This document shows, one piece after another, positions 1-6,335 of a stretch of DNA of 13,158 nucleotides. The translations under genes and the position numbers were made by a program. The DNA comes from JAUXEH01 sp965602945. Lineage in GTDB: Bacteria > Acidobacteriota > Aminicenantia > Aminicenantales > Aminicenantaceae. How positions within the stretch are numbered: the stretch's first letter is position 1; the number at the start of each line of letters is the position of its first letter. The notes beneath the pieces were generated by a model. That model saw nothing but the letters and a program-made list of their open reading frames with translations. It was not told the origin of the DNA and made no database searches. The stretch spans positions 1 through 13,158 of the forward strand of contig CBFDBC010000093.1 in the NCBI GenBank assembly GCA_965602945.1. Reading direction: 5' to 3'.

Positions 1-877
1 CGCCGTTCAGCTCCAGATCCCGGCTCTCGACACTCCCCTGGAAAGTCAGCCTCTGGCCGGAACGCCTGAGCACACCCTTCCCCGCTCCCCTCCCTTTCCA
101 GGTGAAGGGAAGCGCGAACTGGTCGGCGATGAAATCGGTCCTTAGGTTGTAGCTGGTCTCCAGCTCGAACTCGGGATCGAAAGGTGAGGTAAGCCGGCCG
201 CTGGCCTTGACCACACCGCCGGGGCTCACGATCCTGAGCCTCTGTATCTGGATCTCATCCCCCGACCCCTCCAGGAGCAGGTCCACCCGTCCGCTCAGGC
301 TGGGGAGCCTGGAATCCCAGGTAAATGTGTTTTCGGTGAAGGCGGCCTTCAGGGAGAAATCGAGGCCGCTCTGCCGAAAGAGCGCGTTTATCCCCTGGGC
401 GAACACCCGTGTCTCCCTGCCCCAGTAATACACCTCTCCGCCCCGGATCAGCCCCCTGTCCACAATGAAGGGGAGAGCGAGGCTCACCTCCCGATTGATC
501 GATGTGCCGGGGCTCTCTCCCCTCGCAAAGATACGCAGGATAGGATTTTCCACAAAGACGGAGAAGGGTCTCTCCCGGGACAGGAGCGACCTGAATGTGA
601 CCTTGACCTCTATCCTGCCGGCGGAAAAGAATGGGGACGAGGACACGGAGCGCACATCCTCGATGACCAGCGCCGGGGGATAGGTCTGAATGTAGGCCCG
701 TTCAAAGTGGAGGGTGGATTCGATCCGCCGCCGGACCTCGTTGAGCACGAGGTTTTTGAGCAGGGTGCTGGCGCCGAACAGGACGATCCCGATGATCACG
801 AGGATCAGAAAGGACCTCAGCCGCCGCCGGACCTTCAGTATGTACTGCTTGTAGCGCAGGTTGTGGAATAGAGCCAT
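1..877 (-). CDS. AsmA/TamB-like membrane-anchored protein, N-terminal part (runs off the window)
   Basis: I translated this by hand from the ATG at 877; the frame stays open for 292 codons to base 1, so the C-terminus is outside the window. A basic N-terminus (residues 5-22, rich in Arg/Lys) precedes one hydrophobic segment at about residues 23-40, an N-in membrane anchor. What follows is a low-complexity beta-strand pattern: a block around residues 70-115 alternating strands with the style 'gri.v...frsll....f.v.ven P.l.i', then further strands ending in typical 'vkasGrl' and 'FeLe' phrases. This is the style of AsmA/TamB/YhdP-type proteins, which in diderms form long beta-grooves bridging the envelope for lipid transport or outer-membrane assembly. 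The assignment rests on pattern, not a diagnostic motif. No good Shine-Dalgarno precedes the ATG, so the start is moderately certain. It has its own gap and candidate promoter after the carboxylase operon. Confidence 0.6.
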   Translation of the reverse strand, partial: MALFHNLRYKQYILKVRRRLRSFLILVIIGIVLFGASTLLKNLVLNEVRRRIESTLHFERAYIQTYPPALVIEDVRSVSSSPFFSAGRIEVKVTFRSLLSRERPFSVFVENPILRIFARGESPGTSINREVSLALPFIVDRGLIRGGEVYYWGRETRVFAQGINALFRQSGLDFSLKAAFTENTFTWDSRLPSLSGRVDLLLEGSGDEIQIQRLRIVSPGGVVKASGRLTSPFDPEFELETSYNLRTDFIADQFALPFTWKGRGAGKGVLRRSGQRLTFQGSVESRDLELNG

Positions 878-892
878 TTTACCAAGATATCA

Positions 893-901
893 AATATAGC
901 A
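893..901 (-). promoter_or_regulatory. Candidate extended -10 promoter for the AsmA/TamB-like gene
   Basis: On the minus strand the sequence reads TGC then TATATT (-10 at 893-898, TGn at 899-901), an extended -10 arrangement. No good -35 hexamer sits 16-18 nt upstream. Transcription would start near 886, giving a leader of about 9 nt before the ATG at 877, which is short. Weak evidence, based on motif and position only. Confidence 0.3.
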
Positions 902-929
902 TTTTTCGGGGGAATTGCACACCCGGGGG

Positions 930-996
930 GCCGCCATATTCAGTCCGAGCGGAAGACCCCCCACCTCCCCATGCGCTCGTACTGAAAATGGCCGGC
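930..996 (-). repeat. Long imperfect stem-loop between the carboxylase operon and the AsmA-like gene
   Basis: The left arm at 930-951 and the right arm at 974-996 are reverse complements over about 22 positions, with two mismatches and one bulged base, around a 22-nt loop (952-973). On the minus strand the stem is followed by GC-rich sequence and no T tract, so it is not a standard intrinsic terminator. It begins 62 nt beyond the stop of the biotin carrier gene and could protect the operon's 3' end, act in Rho-type termination, or be a dispersed palindromic repeat. The pairing is visible; the role is inference. Confidence 0.6.
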
Positions 997-1057
997 TTTC
1001 ACAACAATAATATGAAATGAGCCCACGCTCAAGAAATTAGGGGTTCCGGGTTAGGAG

Positions 1058-1549
1058 TTATTCGATGATGAAGAGGAGCGCGCCCGCCTCCACGGAATCG
1101 CCCTTGCCGGGGGCGATGCTGGCGACTTTCCCCGGCTGGGGGGCTTTGATCTCGTTCTGCATCTTCATGGCTTCAAGGATCAGGACCGCCTGCCCCTCCT
1201 CCACTGCGTCCCCCTCCTGGACCAGGATTTCGATGATGCGGCCCGGCATGGAGGTCTTGACCTCGCGTCGTTCGGAACGTGCGCCCTTTCCGCCCAGAAG
1301 CTGGAGCGGGGACTTTTTGCCCACATGGATGTTTTTCCCGTTGATGCAGACGGCATAGGAATCGGAATTGGGAGAAACAAAAACGTCGTACACCTTGCCG
1401 TCGATCTTGAGCAGGTACTCCTCGGAGCTGAAATACTCGATCTCTATTTCGAAATTCTTGCCGTTCAGGACCACCTGGATGTGGTTATCCTCCCGCTCCC
1501 GCAGCCGCAAACGGAACTCCTGGCCGGCGAAGAGCAGCGATATGTTCAT
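1058..1549 (-). CDS. Biotin carboxyl carrier protein of an acyl-CoA carboxylase
   Basis: This 163-residue protein carries the biotin that shuttles the carboxyl group between the biotin carboxylase (1551-3062) and the carboxyltransferase (3080-4630). The C-terminal biotinyl domain runs from about residue 95: it has MPG at 101-103, the biotin motif EAMKM at 126-130 with Lys129 as the biotinylated residue, and the closing half of the hammerhead (GDSVEAG near 150-156), ending 34 residues after the lysine as usual. The N-terminal 80 residues are strand-rich, with repeated 'NGK..' or 'DGK..' turns, like the accessory region in stand-alone BCCPs of propionyl-CoA and methylmalonyl-CoA carboxylases or decarboxylases; there is no long Ala/Pro linker. 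The start is ATG 1549, one base after the upstream stop, with AAGGA at 1556-1560 inside the end of the previous gene. It is the last gene of the operon. Confidence 0.93.
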   Translation of the reverse strand: MNISLLFAGQEFRLRLREREDNHIQVVLNGKNFEIEIEYFSSEEYLLKIDGKVYDVFVSPNSDSYAVCINGKNIHVGKKSPLQLLGGKGARSERREVKTSMPGRIIEILVQEGDAVEEGQAVLILEAMKMQNEIKAPQPGKVASIAPGKGDSVEAGALLFIIE

Positions 1550-1550
1550 G

Positions 1551-3062
1551 CTACATCCTTCTCGAGAAGGCCTCCATTCGGCCCTTGACCTTCCAGTTAC
1601 TCGAGGCCTTCTTCGGACAGGCGGAAAGGGCCTGCCGGCTCTCCTGGTAGTTCCGGATGCCGGCGGCGATCAGGGCCACGGTCTGTTCATCCGGATCGAC
1701 CTTGTCCTCCTCCTTCTCGAGCTCCTCGATGAAATGTGTGTTGTATATCCCCTCATAGAAGCGGGGGTGGAGCAGGATCCGCTGAAAGAACGGGATGATG
1801 GTCTTTATGCCGTAGACCTGGTACTCGGACAGGGCCCGCAGCATGCGGTGGATGGCCTCCTCACGCGTGTTCCCCCAGGTGATGAGTTTGGAGAGCAGGG
1901 GATCGTAGTCCAGCGGGACCTCATACCCCTCATAGGTCCCGTTGTCGTAGCGCACGCCCAGCCCGCCTGCCGGTGCGCGCAGCCGCTCGATGCGGCCCGG
2001 CGAAGGCATGAACCCGTTGTAGGGATCTTCCGCATAGATCCGGCACTCGAGAGAATGGCCCTTCGGCCGGATGTCGGACTGGGTGAAGGGCAGCGGATTC
2101 CCGGAGGCGATCTCCAGCTGGCATTTGACGAGATCGATCCCGGTCACCATCTCGGTAACCGGGTGTTCCACCTGGAGGCGCGCGTTCATCTCCAGGAAAT
2201 AGAATTTCCTGTGTTTGTCGACAATGAACTCCACGGTCCCGGCATTCTGGTAGCCCACGGCCGCGGCCGCCTTGACGGCCACCTCTCCCATCTCCCGCCT
2301 CAATGTGTCGTCCAGGAAAGGAGACGGGGTCTCTTCCAGGACCTTCTGGTAGCGCCTCTGGACCGAGCACTCCCGCTCCCCCAGGTGGACGGTGTGACCG
2401 TCTTGGTCGGCCAGGATCTGGACCTCGATGTGGTGCGGTTCCTCCATATACCTCTCGATGTAAACCGAAGAATCGTTGAAGCTCGACTGGGACTCGGACC
2501 GGGCGAGACGAAAGGCAGACACCAGGTCCTTCTCTTCCCGGACCAGGCGCAGGCCCTTTCCCCCTCCCCCGGCCGAGGCCTTGAGCAGCAGGGGGAATCC
2601 CACCTCTCGAGCCTTGAGCCGGAGCTCCGCCTCGTCCCGGACAGGATCCAGGGTGCCGGGGATGATGGGGATCCCGGCCGCCTCCATGGTCTTGCGGGCG
2701 GTGGTCTTTTGCCCCATAAGCTCCATGGGCTCGGAGGCGGGGCCGATGAAGACGATCCCTTCCTGTTCACAGCGCCGGACAAACTCAGCGTTCTCGGCCA
2801 GGAAGCCGTATCCGGGGTGGATCGCCTCCGCCCCGCTCGCCTTCGCGACACCCAGGATGCGCTCGATGTTGAGATAGCTCTCCTGGGGAGGGGCCGCACC
2901 GATGTGATAGGCCTCCTCCGACAGCCGGACATGCAGGGCCTTGCGGTCGGCGTCTGAGTATACCGCCACAGGAGTGATACCCATCTCCCGGCAGGCGCGT
3001 ATGATACGGACCGCGATCTCCCCGCGGTTGGCGATCAGGATCTTCCGGAACATCTTGCCCAT
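1551..3062 (-). CDS. accC: Biotin carboxylase subunit of an acyl-CoA carboxylase
   Basis: This 503-residue ATP-grasp enzyme uses ATP and bicarbonate to carboxylate biotin on the carrier protein encoded next to it. It has the N-domain start KILIANRGEIAVRI (7-20), the HPGYGFLAEN block (82-91), the glycine-rich ATP-grasp loop KASAGGGGKG (161-170), HIEVQ (211-215), the ERECSVQRRYQK block (229-240) and the active-site segment EMNARLQVEHP (291-301). At 503 residues it is about 50 longer than E. coli AccC; the extra C-terminus ending in an 'SNWKVKGR' phrase is typical of propionyl-CoA carboxylase alpha or pyruvate carboxylase subunit A. A pyruvate carboxylase A role is unlikely because the partner gene is an acyl-CoA carboxyltransferase. 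A GTG at 3083 overlapping the upstream stop would add seven residues. I prefer ATG 3062, which has GAGGGT just upstream (3066-3071); ATG 3053 is a third option. Confidence 0.93.
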   Translation of the reverse strand: MGKMFRKILIANRGEIAVRIIRACREMGITPVAVYSDADRKALHVRLSEEAYHIGAAPPQESYLNIERILGVAKASGAEAIHPGYGFLAENAEFVRRCEQEGIVFIGPASEPMELMGQKTTARKTMEAAGIPIIPGTLDPVRDEAELRLKAREVGFPLLLKASAGGGGKGLRLVREEKDLVSAFRLARSESQSSFNDSSVYIERYMEEPHHIEVQILADQDGHTVHLGERECSVQRRYQKVLEETPSPFLDDTLRREMGEVAVKAAAAVGYQNAGTVEFIVDKHRKFYFLEMNARLQVEHPVTEMVTGIDLVKCQLEIASGNPLPFTQSDIRPKGHSLECRIYAEDPYNGFMPSPGRIERLRAPAGGLGVRYDNGTYEGYEVPLDYDPLLSKLITWGNTREEAIHRMLRALSEYQVYGIKTIIPFFQRILLHPRFYEGIYNTHFIEELEKEEDKVDPDEQTVALIAAGIRNYQESRQALSACPKKASSNWKVKGRMEAFSRRM

Positions 3063-3079
3063 CGGACCCTCATTGTCCC

Positions 3080-4630
3080 TCACAGCGGGATGTTCCCGTG
3101 CTTCTTGGGCGGGTTGAGGTCGCGCTTGTTTTCGAGCATGCGCAGCGCCGCTATCAGCTTCGGCCGCGTGTATTTGGGCTCGATGATCCCGTCCAGGTAT
3201 CCCTTTTCGCAGGCCACATAGGGGTTGGCGAACTTCTTCCGGAACTCCTCCACCTTTTCCCGGTTCATCGTCTCCGGGTCCCCGGCTTTCTCCAGGTCCC
3301 GCTTGTACACGATCTTCACGGCCCCTTCAGGCCCCATGACCGCGATCTCCGCCGAGGGATAGGCGTAGTTGATGTCCGCGCGTATGTGTTTGGACGCCAT
3401 GACACAGTAGGCACCGCCGTAGGCCTTGCGCGTGATGATCGTGATCTTGGGAACAGTGGCCTCGGCAAAGGCGTACAGCAGCTTGGCGCCGTGCCGGATG
3501 ATGCCCCCGTGCTCCTGGGCCACTCCGGGGAGGAACCCGGGCACGTCCTCGAATGTGATGAGGGGCAGGTTGAAAGCGTCGCAGAAGCGGATGAAACGGG
3601 CGGCCTTGTCCGAGGAATTTATGTCCAGGACTCCGGCCAGGTGGTCGGGCTGGTTGGCGATGATGGCCACGGGCTTCCCGCCCAGGCGGCCGAAACCGAT
3701 CACGATGTTACGGGCATAGTGCTCCTGGACCTCGAAGAAGTACAGGTCGTCCAGGACCTCCGTGATGATGTTCCGTATGTCATAGGGATGGTTGGGATCA
3801 TCGGGAACAACGGAGTTCAAGGCTTCGCTGACCCTGTCCGGAGGGTCCGCAGTCTCCTTTTCCGGGGGGTCCTCCATGTTGTTGTCAGGTAGGAACGAGA
3901 GCAGCTCCCGGATGAGAGCCAGGGTGTGTTCCTCGTCCTCGGCGGCGAAATGCGCCACACCGGAGAGCGCGTTGTGGGTCTCCGCACCGCCCAGCTCCTC
4001 CATGGTCACCTCCTCGTGGGTGACCGCCTTGATGACATCCGGCCCTGTGATGAACATGTTGCTCCGGCCCCGGGTCATGATGATGAAATCCGTGATGGCG
4101 GGAGAATACACGGCACCGCCGGCACAGGGGCCGACGATGGCGGAGATCTGGGGAATGACACCGGAGGCCAGCACGTTGCGCAGGAAGATGTCCGCATACC
4201 CGGCCAGGGAGGCAACGCCCTCCTGGATGCGGGCCCCGCCCGAGTCGTTGAGCCCGATGATGGGCACGCCGGCCTTCATGGCGGAATCCATGATCTTGCA
4301 GATCTTGGCGGCATTGGCCGCGCTAAGGGAGCCGCCGAACACGGTGAAGTCCTGGGCAAAAACAAAGACGGAACGTCCGCTTATGGTGCCGAAGCCGGTG
4401 ACTACGCCGTCTCCGTAGATACGCTTCTTCTCCATCCCGAAGTCGTGGCTCTGATGCACCACGAACTTGTCGGTCTCCTGGAACGATCCTTCGTCCAGCA
4501 GGAGAAGTATGCGTTCCCGGGCGGTGAGCTTGCCGGATTCGTGGCGGCGGGCGATCCGATCCTCTCCCCCGCCCAACTCGGCCAGCTTCTCACGCCTCTT
4601 GATCTCCTGGATCTTTTTGTCTATGGACAT
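3080..4630 (-). CDS. Acyl-CoA carboxylase carboxyltransferase subunit (PccB/MmdA family)
   Basis: At 516 residues this is full length for the PccB/MmdA family (methylmalonyl-CoA carboxyltransferase 12S type). It transfers CO2 from carboxybiotin to an acyl-CoA. It has two crotonase-like halves: the N-terminal one with [11 protein letters not shown] (128-138) and [12 protein letters not shown] (167-178), the C-terminal one with [14 protein letters not shown] (364-377) and [10 protein letters not shown] (402-411). Both glycine pairs that form the CoA-binding oxyanion holes are present. The last residues ([11 protein letters not shown]) are the family's usual ending. The residue after GGAY, which helps set acyl-chain preference, is Cys409 rather than the Asp of propionyl-CoA enzymes or Ile of acetyl-CoA enzymes. 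No OadB/MmdB-like membrane subunit gene is present in the window, so a soluble carboxylase is more likely than a sodium-pumping decarboxylase. The start ATG 4630 has GGAGG at 4635-4639. Confidence 0.93.
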   Translation of the reverse strand: MSIDKKIQEIKRREKLAELGGGEDRIARRHESGKLTARERILLLLDEGSFQETDKFVVHQSHDFGMEKKRIYGDGVVTGFGTISGRSVFVFAQDFTVFGGSLSAANAAKICKIMDSAMKAGVPIIGLNDSGGARIQEGVASLAGYADIFLRNVLASGVIPQISAIVGPCAGGAVYSPAITDFIIMTRGRSNMFITGPDVIKAVTHEEVTMEELGGAETHNALSGVAHFAAEDEEHTLALIRELLSFLPDNNMEDPPEKETADPPDRVSEALNSVVPDDPNHPYDIRNIITEVLDDLYFFEVQEHYARNIVIGFGRLGGKPVAIIANQPDHLAGVLDINSSDKAARFIRFCDAFNLPLITFEDVPGFLPGVAQEHGGIIRHGAKLLYAFAEATVPKITIITRKAYGGAYCVMASKHIRADINYAYPSAEIAVMGPEGAVKIVYKRDLEKAGDPETMNREKVEEFRKKFANPYVACEKGYLDGIIEPKYTRPKLIAALRMLENKRDLNPPKKHGNIPL

Positions 4631-4651
4631 GGCCCCTCCGGCCCGGGAGGA

Positions 4652-5296
4652 TCAGCGGTTGACCTTCTCCCAGTCTTTCAGAAACTTTTCCATCCCGATG
4701 TCCGTGAGCGGATGCTTCACCAGCTTCTCGAATGCCCCGAAGGGGATGGTGGCGATGTCCGCCCCCATCATGGCCGCCTCGATGACATGCAGCGGATGGC
4801 GGACGCTGGCCACGATGACCTCAGTCTCGAAGCCGTAGTTGTTGAAGATAGTCACGATCTGGTCCACCAGCTCCAGCCCGTCGTGGCCGATGTCGTCCAG
4901 GCGCCCCACAAACGGGCTAACGTAGCGGGCACCGGCCTTGGCGGCCATGAGTGCCTGCATGGAATTGAAGATCAGGGTGGTGTTGACGGGGATGCCCTCC
5001 TGCGCCAGTACCTTGATGGCCTTGAGTCCCTCTATGTTGATGGGGACCTTGACCACAACGTTGTCTGCTATGCCGGCCAGCTCCCGTGCCTCGGGGATGA
5101 TGTCCTCGGCCTTTGTGGAGACGGACTCCACGCTGACGGGACCCGGGACGGTGTCGCAGATCTTCTTGATCAGAACCTCGAAGGGTTCTTCCTCCCGGGA
5201 CACCAGGGTGGGGTTGGTGGTCACCCCGTCCAGGATCCCCCAGCTGGCCGCCTCCGAGATCTGTCCCAGGTTGGCCGTATCCAGAAAAAACTTCAT
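4652..5296 (-). CDS. tal: Transaldolase, short TalC-type
   Basis: This 214-residue TIM-barrel aldolase belongs to the short transaldolase / fructose-6-phosphate aldolase group. It moves a dihydroxyacetone unit between sugar phosphates in the non-oxidative pentose phosphate pathway. The family start FLDTANL (4-10), GVTTNPTL (24-31) and the Schiff-base lysine in VVKVP (Lys83) are present. Compared with E. coli fructose-6-phosphate aldolase (recalled sequence), Gln59 is replaced by Glu57 and Tyr131 by Phe129; Glu and Phe at these places are the transaldolase state, so I favour transaldolase. The start is ATG 5296, preceded by GGAGG at 5302-5306; an upstream in-frame TTG at 5308 overlaps that ribosome site and is rejected. 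It is the first gene of the operon, 21 nt before the carboxyltransferase. Confidence 0.92.
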   Translation of the reverse strand: MKFFLDTANLGQISEAASWGILDGVTTNPTLVSREEEPFEVLIKKICDTVPGPVSVESVSTKAEDIIPEARELAGIADNVVVKVPINIEGLKAIKVLAQEGIPVNTTLIFNSMQALMAAKAGARYVSPFVGRLDDIGHDGLELVDQIVTIFNNYGFETEVIVASVRHPLHVIEAAMMGADIATIPFGAFEKLVKHPLTDIGMEKFLKDWEKVNR

Positions 5297-5301
5297 TTGT
5301 G

Positions 5302-5306
5302 CCTCC
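5302..5306 (-). promoter_or_regulatory. Ribosome binding site fixing the transaldolase start
   Basis: GGAGG on the minus strand, five bases before ATG 5296. It decides against the TTG at 5306-5308, which lies within or upstream of the site. Confidence 0.8.
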
Positions 5307-5309
5307 AAA

Positions 5310-5390
5310 AATTAATATAGGGTAAAAATATTACATCCGCTGGAAAAAGTCTAATACTAGGTTAACATGAGTGTTTCCCAAACCGCATTA
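5310..5390 (-). promoter_or_regulatory. AT-rich leader, probable promoter region of the transaldolase-carboxylase operon
   Basis: This stretch is clearly more AT-rich than its surroundings and lies directly upstream of the operon's first gene. Possible -10 hexamers on the minus strand are TAATAT (5328-5333) and TATATT (5314-5319), but neither has a good -35 at 16-18 nt. A GTTAAC palindrome sits near 5361-5366. A promoter is expected here by position, because the element and possible terminator upstream separate it from the previous gene; the exact hexamers are not resolved. Confidence 0.35.
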
Positions 5391-5397
5391 ATAAATT

Positions 5398-5539
5398 GAG
5401 CAGTCGGGCAAACTGAAACGTCAGCCCGGTGATTTTCCCCAGCGAGAAAAATCCCCTTATTCCTCGGCTCGCTCTCCTCTTCGAGGAACCATGCCCGCTC
5501 GCCTCCGGACGGCTTCCTCTTCAGCTTACCCGACTGATC
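5398..5539. repeat. 142-bp element bounded by 19-bp imperfect inverted repeats (MITE-like or structured RNA)
   Basis: The ends 5398-5416 and 5521-5539 are inverted repeats matching at 16 of 19 positions (core CAGTCGGG). Inside lie two perfect smaller inverted repeats: GATTTT/AAAATC (5431-5436 and 5448-5453, 11-nt loop) and TTCCTCG/CGAGGAA (5460-5466 and 5482-5488, 15-nt loop). Together they would fold as one outer stem closing a multibranch loop. The flanks are AT-rich (AATAAATT on the left, AAAAATAAAA on the right) and I see no clean target-site duplication. It holds no transposase. A minus-strand frame crosses it without stops but looks unlike a gene. A miniature inverted-repeat element, a dispersed intergenic repeat, or a structured leader or ncRNA would all fit. 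Confidence 0.6.
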
Positions 5540-5540
5540 C

Positions 5541-5581
5541 AAAAATAAAACTGGGTCGAAAATGCGACTAGGGTTTGACCC
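5541..5581 (-). terminator. Possible weak intrinsic terminator after the FAH-family gene
   Basis: On the minus strand a 5-bp stem GGGTC/GACCC (5577-5581 with 5553-5557), enclosing a 4-bp stem GTCG/CGAC (5565-5568 with 5555-5558), is followed by TTTTATTTTT (5541-5550). The stems compete for the same bases and are short, and the first arm overlaps the end of the coding sequence, so termination may be partial. Confidence 0.35.
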
Positions 5582-6335
5582 GCATGACGGTGTTGGACAG
5601 TGTCCCGATGCCCTCGATCTGCACATCGACCCGGTCGCCGGGCGTCATGGGCCCGACCCCGGCTGGGGTCCCGGTCGTGACCACATCCCCCGGCTCGAGG
5701 GTCATGATCCGCGAGATGTACCGCAGCAGGAACGGGACCGGGAAAATGAGGTTCCGTGTGTTGCCGGTCTGCCGCAGTTTCCCGTTCAGGAAGGTCTTTA
5801 GCTTCAGGCGGGCGGGATCCAGGTCGGTGGCGATGCAGGGCCCGAGGGGCGCGAAGGTGTCGAAACCTTTTGCCCGGGTCCACTGGCCGTCCTTGTCCTG
5901 GAGGTCCCGGGCTGTCACGTCGTTCATGCAGGTGTAGCCCAGGATGTAGGGGACCACATCGTCGTCTTCGGTCAACCGGGCGGCCCTCCTCTTGATGACC
6001 AGGGCCAGCTCCCCTTCGTAGTCCACGCGCCCCGCCATGTCGGGATAGAGGATGGAATCGTGAGGGCCGATGACTGCGGAAGGCGGCTTCAGGAACAGCA
6101 GCGGCTGCTTGGGAACCGGCTTGCCCCGTTCCGCGGCATGATCCCGGTAATTGCGGCCTACGGCCACGATCTTGCCGGGCAGGACCGGAGGCAGCAGCAG
6201 GACGCGGCTGATGGCGACTCCGGACCGGCCCACCGCGAACTTCCGGTACATCGAGCCCCGGATCGGATAGAGTTTCTCTTCCTTGAGGACTCCCCTCTGA
6301 ATTTTACCCTGATACCTATAGCGGTAGATCCTCAT
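5568..6335 (-). CDS. Fumarylacetoacetate hydrolase (FAH) family protein
   Basis: This 255-residue protein belongs to the FAH / 2-hydroxyhepta-2,4-diene-1,7-dioate isomerase family, metal-dependent enzymes that hydrolyse, isomerise or decarboxylate 2,4-diketo acids such as acylpyruvates or oxaloacetate. It has the catalytic-type GRNYRDHAAE block (60-69, His66), metal ligands in DYEGELALVI (Asp105, Glu107, Glu109), NDVTARD (138-144), the KGFDT loop (156-160) and TGTPAGVG (221-228). The substrate cannot be read from sequence; acylpyruvase or oxaloacetate decarboxylase activities are common for this length. The ATG at 6335 has a very strong site (AGGAGGAGG, 6338-6346) and starts 20 nt inside the end of the lipoprotein gene, so it is cotranscribed with hslVU and the lipoprotein gene. 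It is the last gene of that operon. Confidence 0.9.
   Translation of the reverse strand: MRIYRYRYQGKIQRGVLKEEKLYPIRGSMYRKFAVGRSGVAISRVLLLPPVLPGKIVAVGRNYRDHAAERGKPVPKQPLLFLKPPSAVIGPHDSILYPDMAGRVDYEGELALVIKRRAARLTEDDDVVPYILGYTCMNDVTARDLQDKDGQWTRAKGFDTFAPLGPCIATDLDPARLKLKTFLNGKLRQTGNTRNLIFPVPFLLRYISRIMTLEPGDVVTTGTPAGVGPMTPGDRVDVQIEGIGTLSNTVMRVKP

Noticed and set aside
1368..2957. A 529-codon open frame on the plus strand
   Set aside because: It lies fully antisense to the biotin carboxylase gene, has no recognisable domain, and its Leu/Arg/Asp/Gly-rich composition is what the reverse frame of a GC-rich gene gives.
1551..4630. Sodium-pumping decarboxylase (methylmalonyl-CoA or oxaloacetate type)
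   Set aside because: No membrane beta subunit or small gamma/delta subunit genes are adjacent, and a dedicated biotin carboxylase is present, which decarboxylases do not need.
3926..5320. A 464-codon open frame on the plus strand
   Set aside because: It is antisense to the carboxyltransferase and transaldolase genes, crosses their boundary, and shows no domain or ribosome site.
5297..5567. A known riboswitch upstream of the transaldolase operon
   Set aside because: I could not match the conserved cores of cobalamin, TPP, SAM, glycine or similar riboswitches; only the inverted repeats stand out.
5357..5626. An 89-codon minus-strand frame covering the inverted-repeat element
   Set aside because: It begins inside the FAH gene in another frame, has no ribosome site, and its sequence follows the hairpin element rather than looking like a folded protein. 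If the element proves to be repeated with this frame conserved, this should be revisited.
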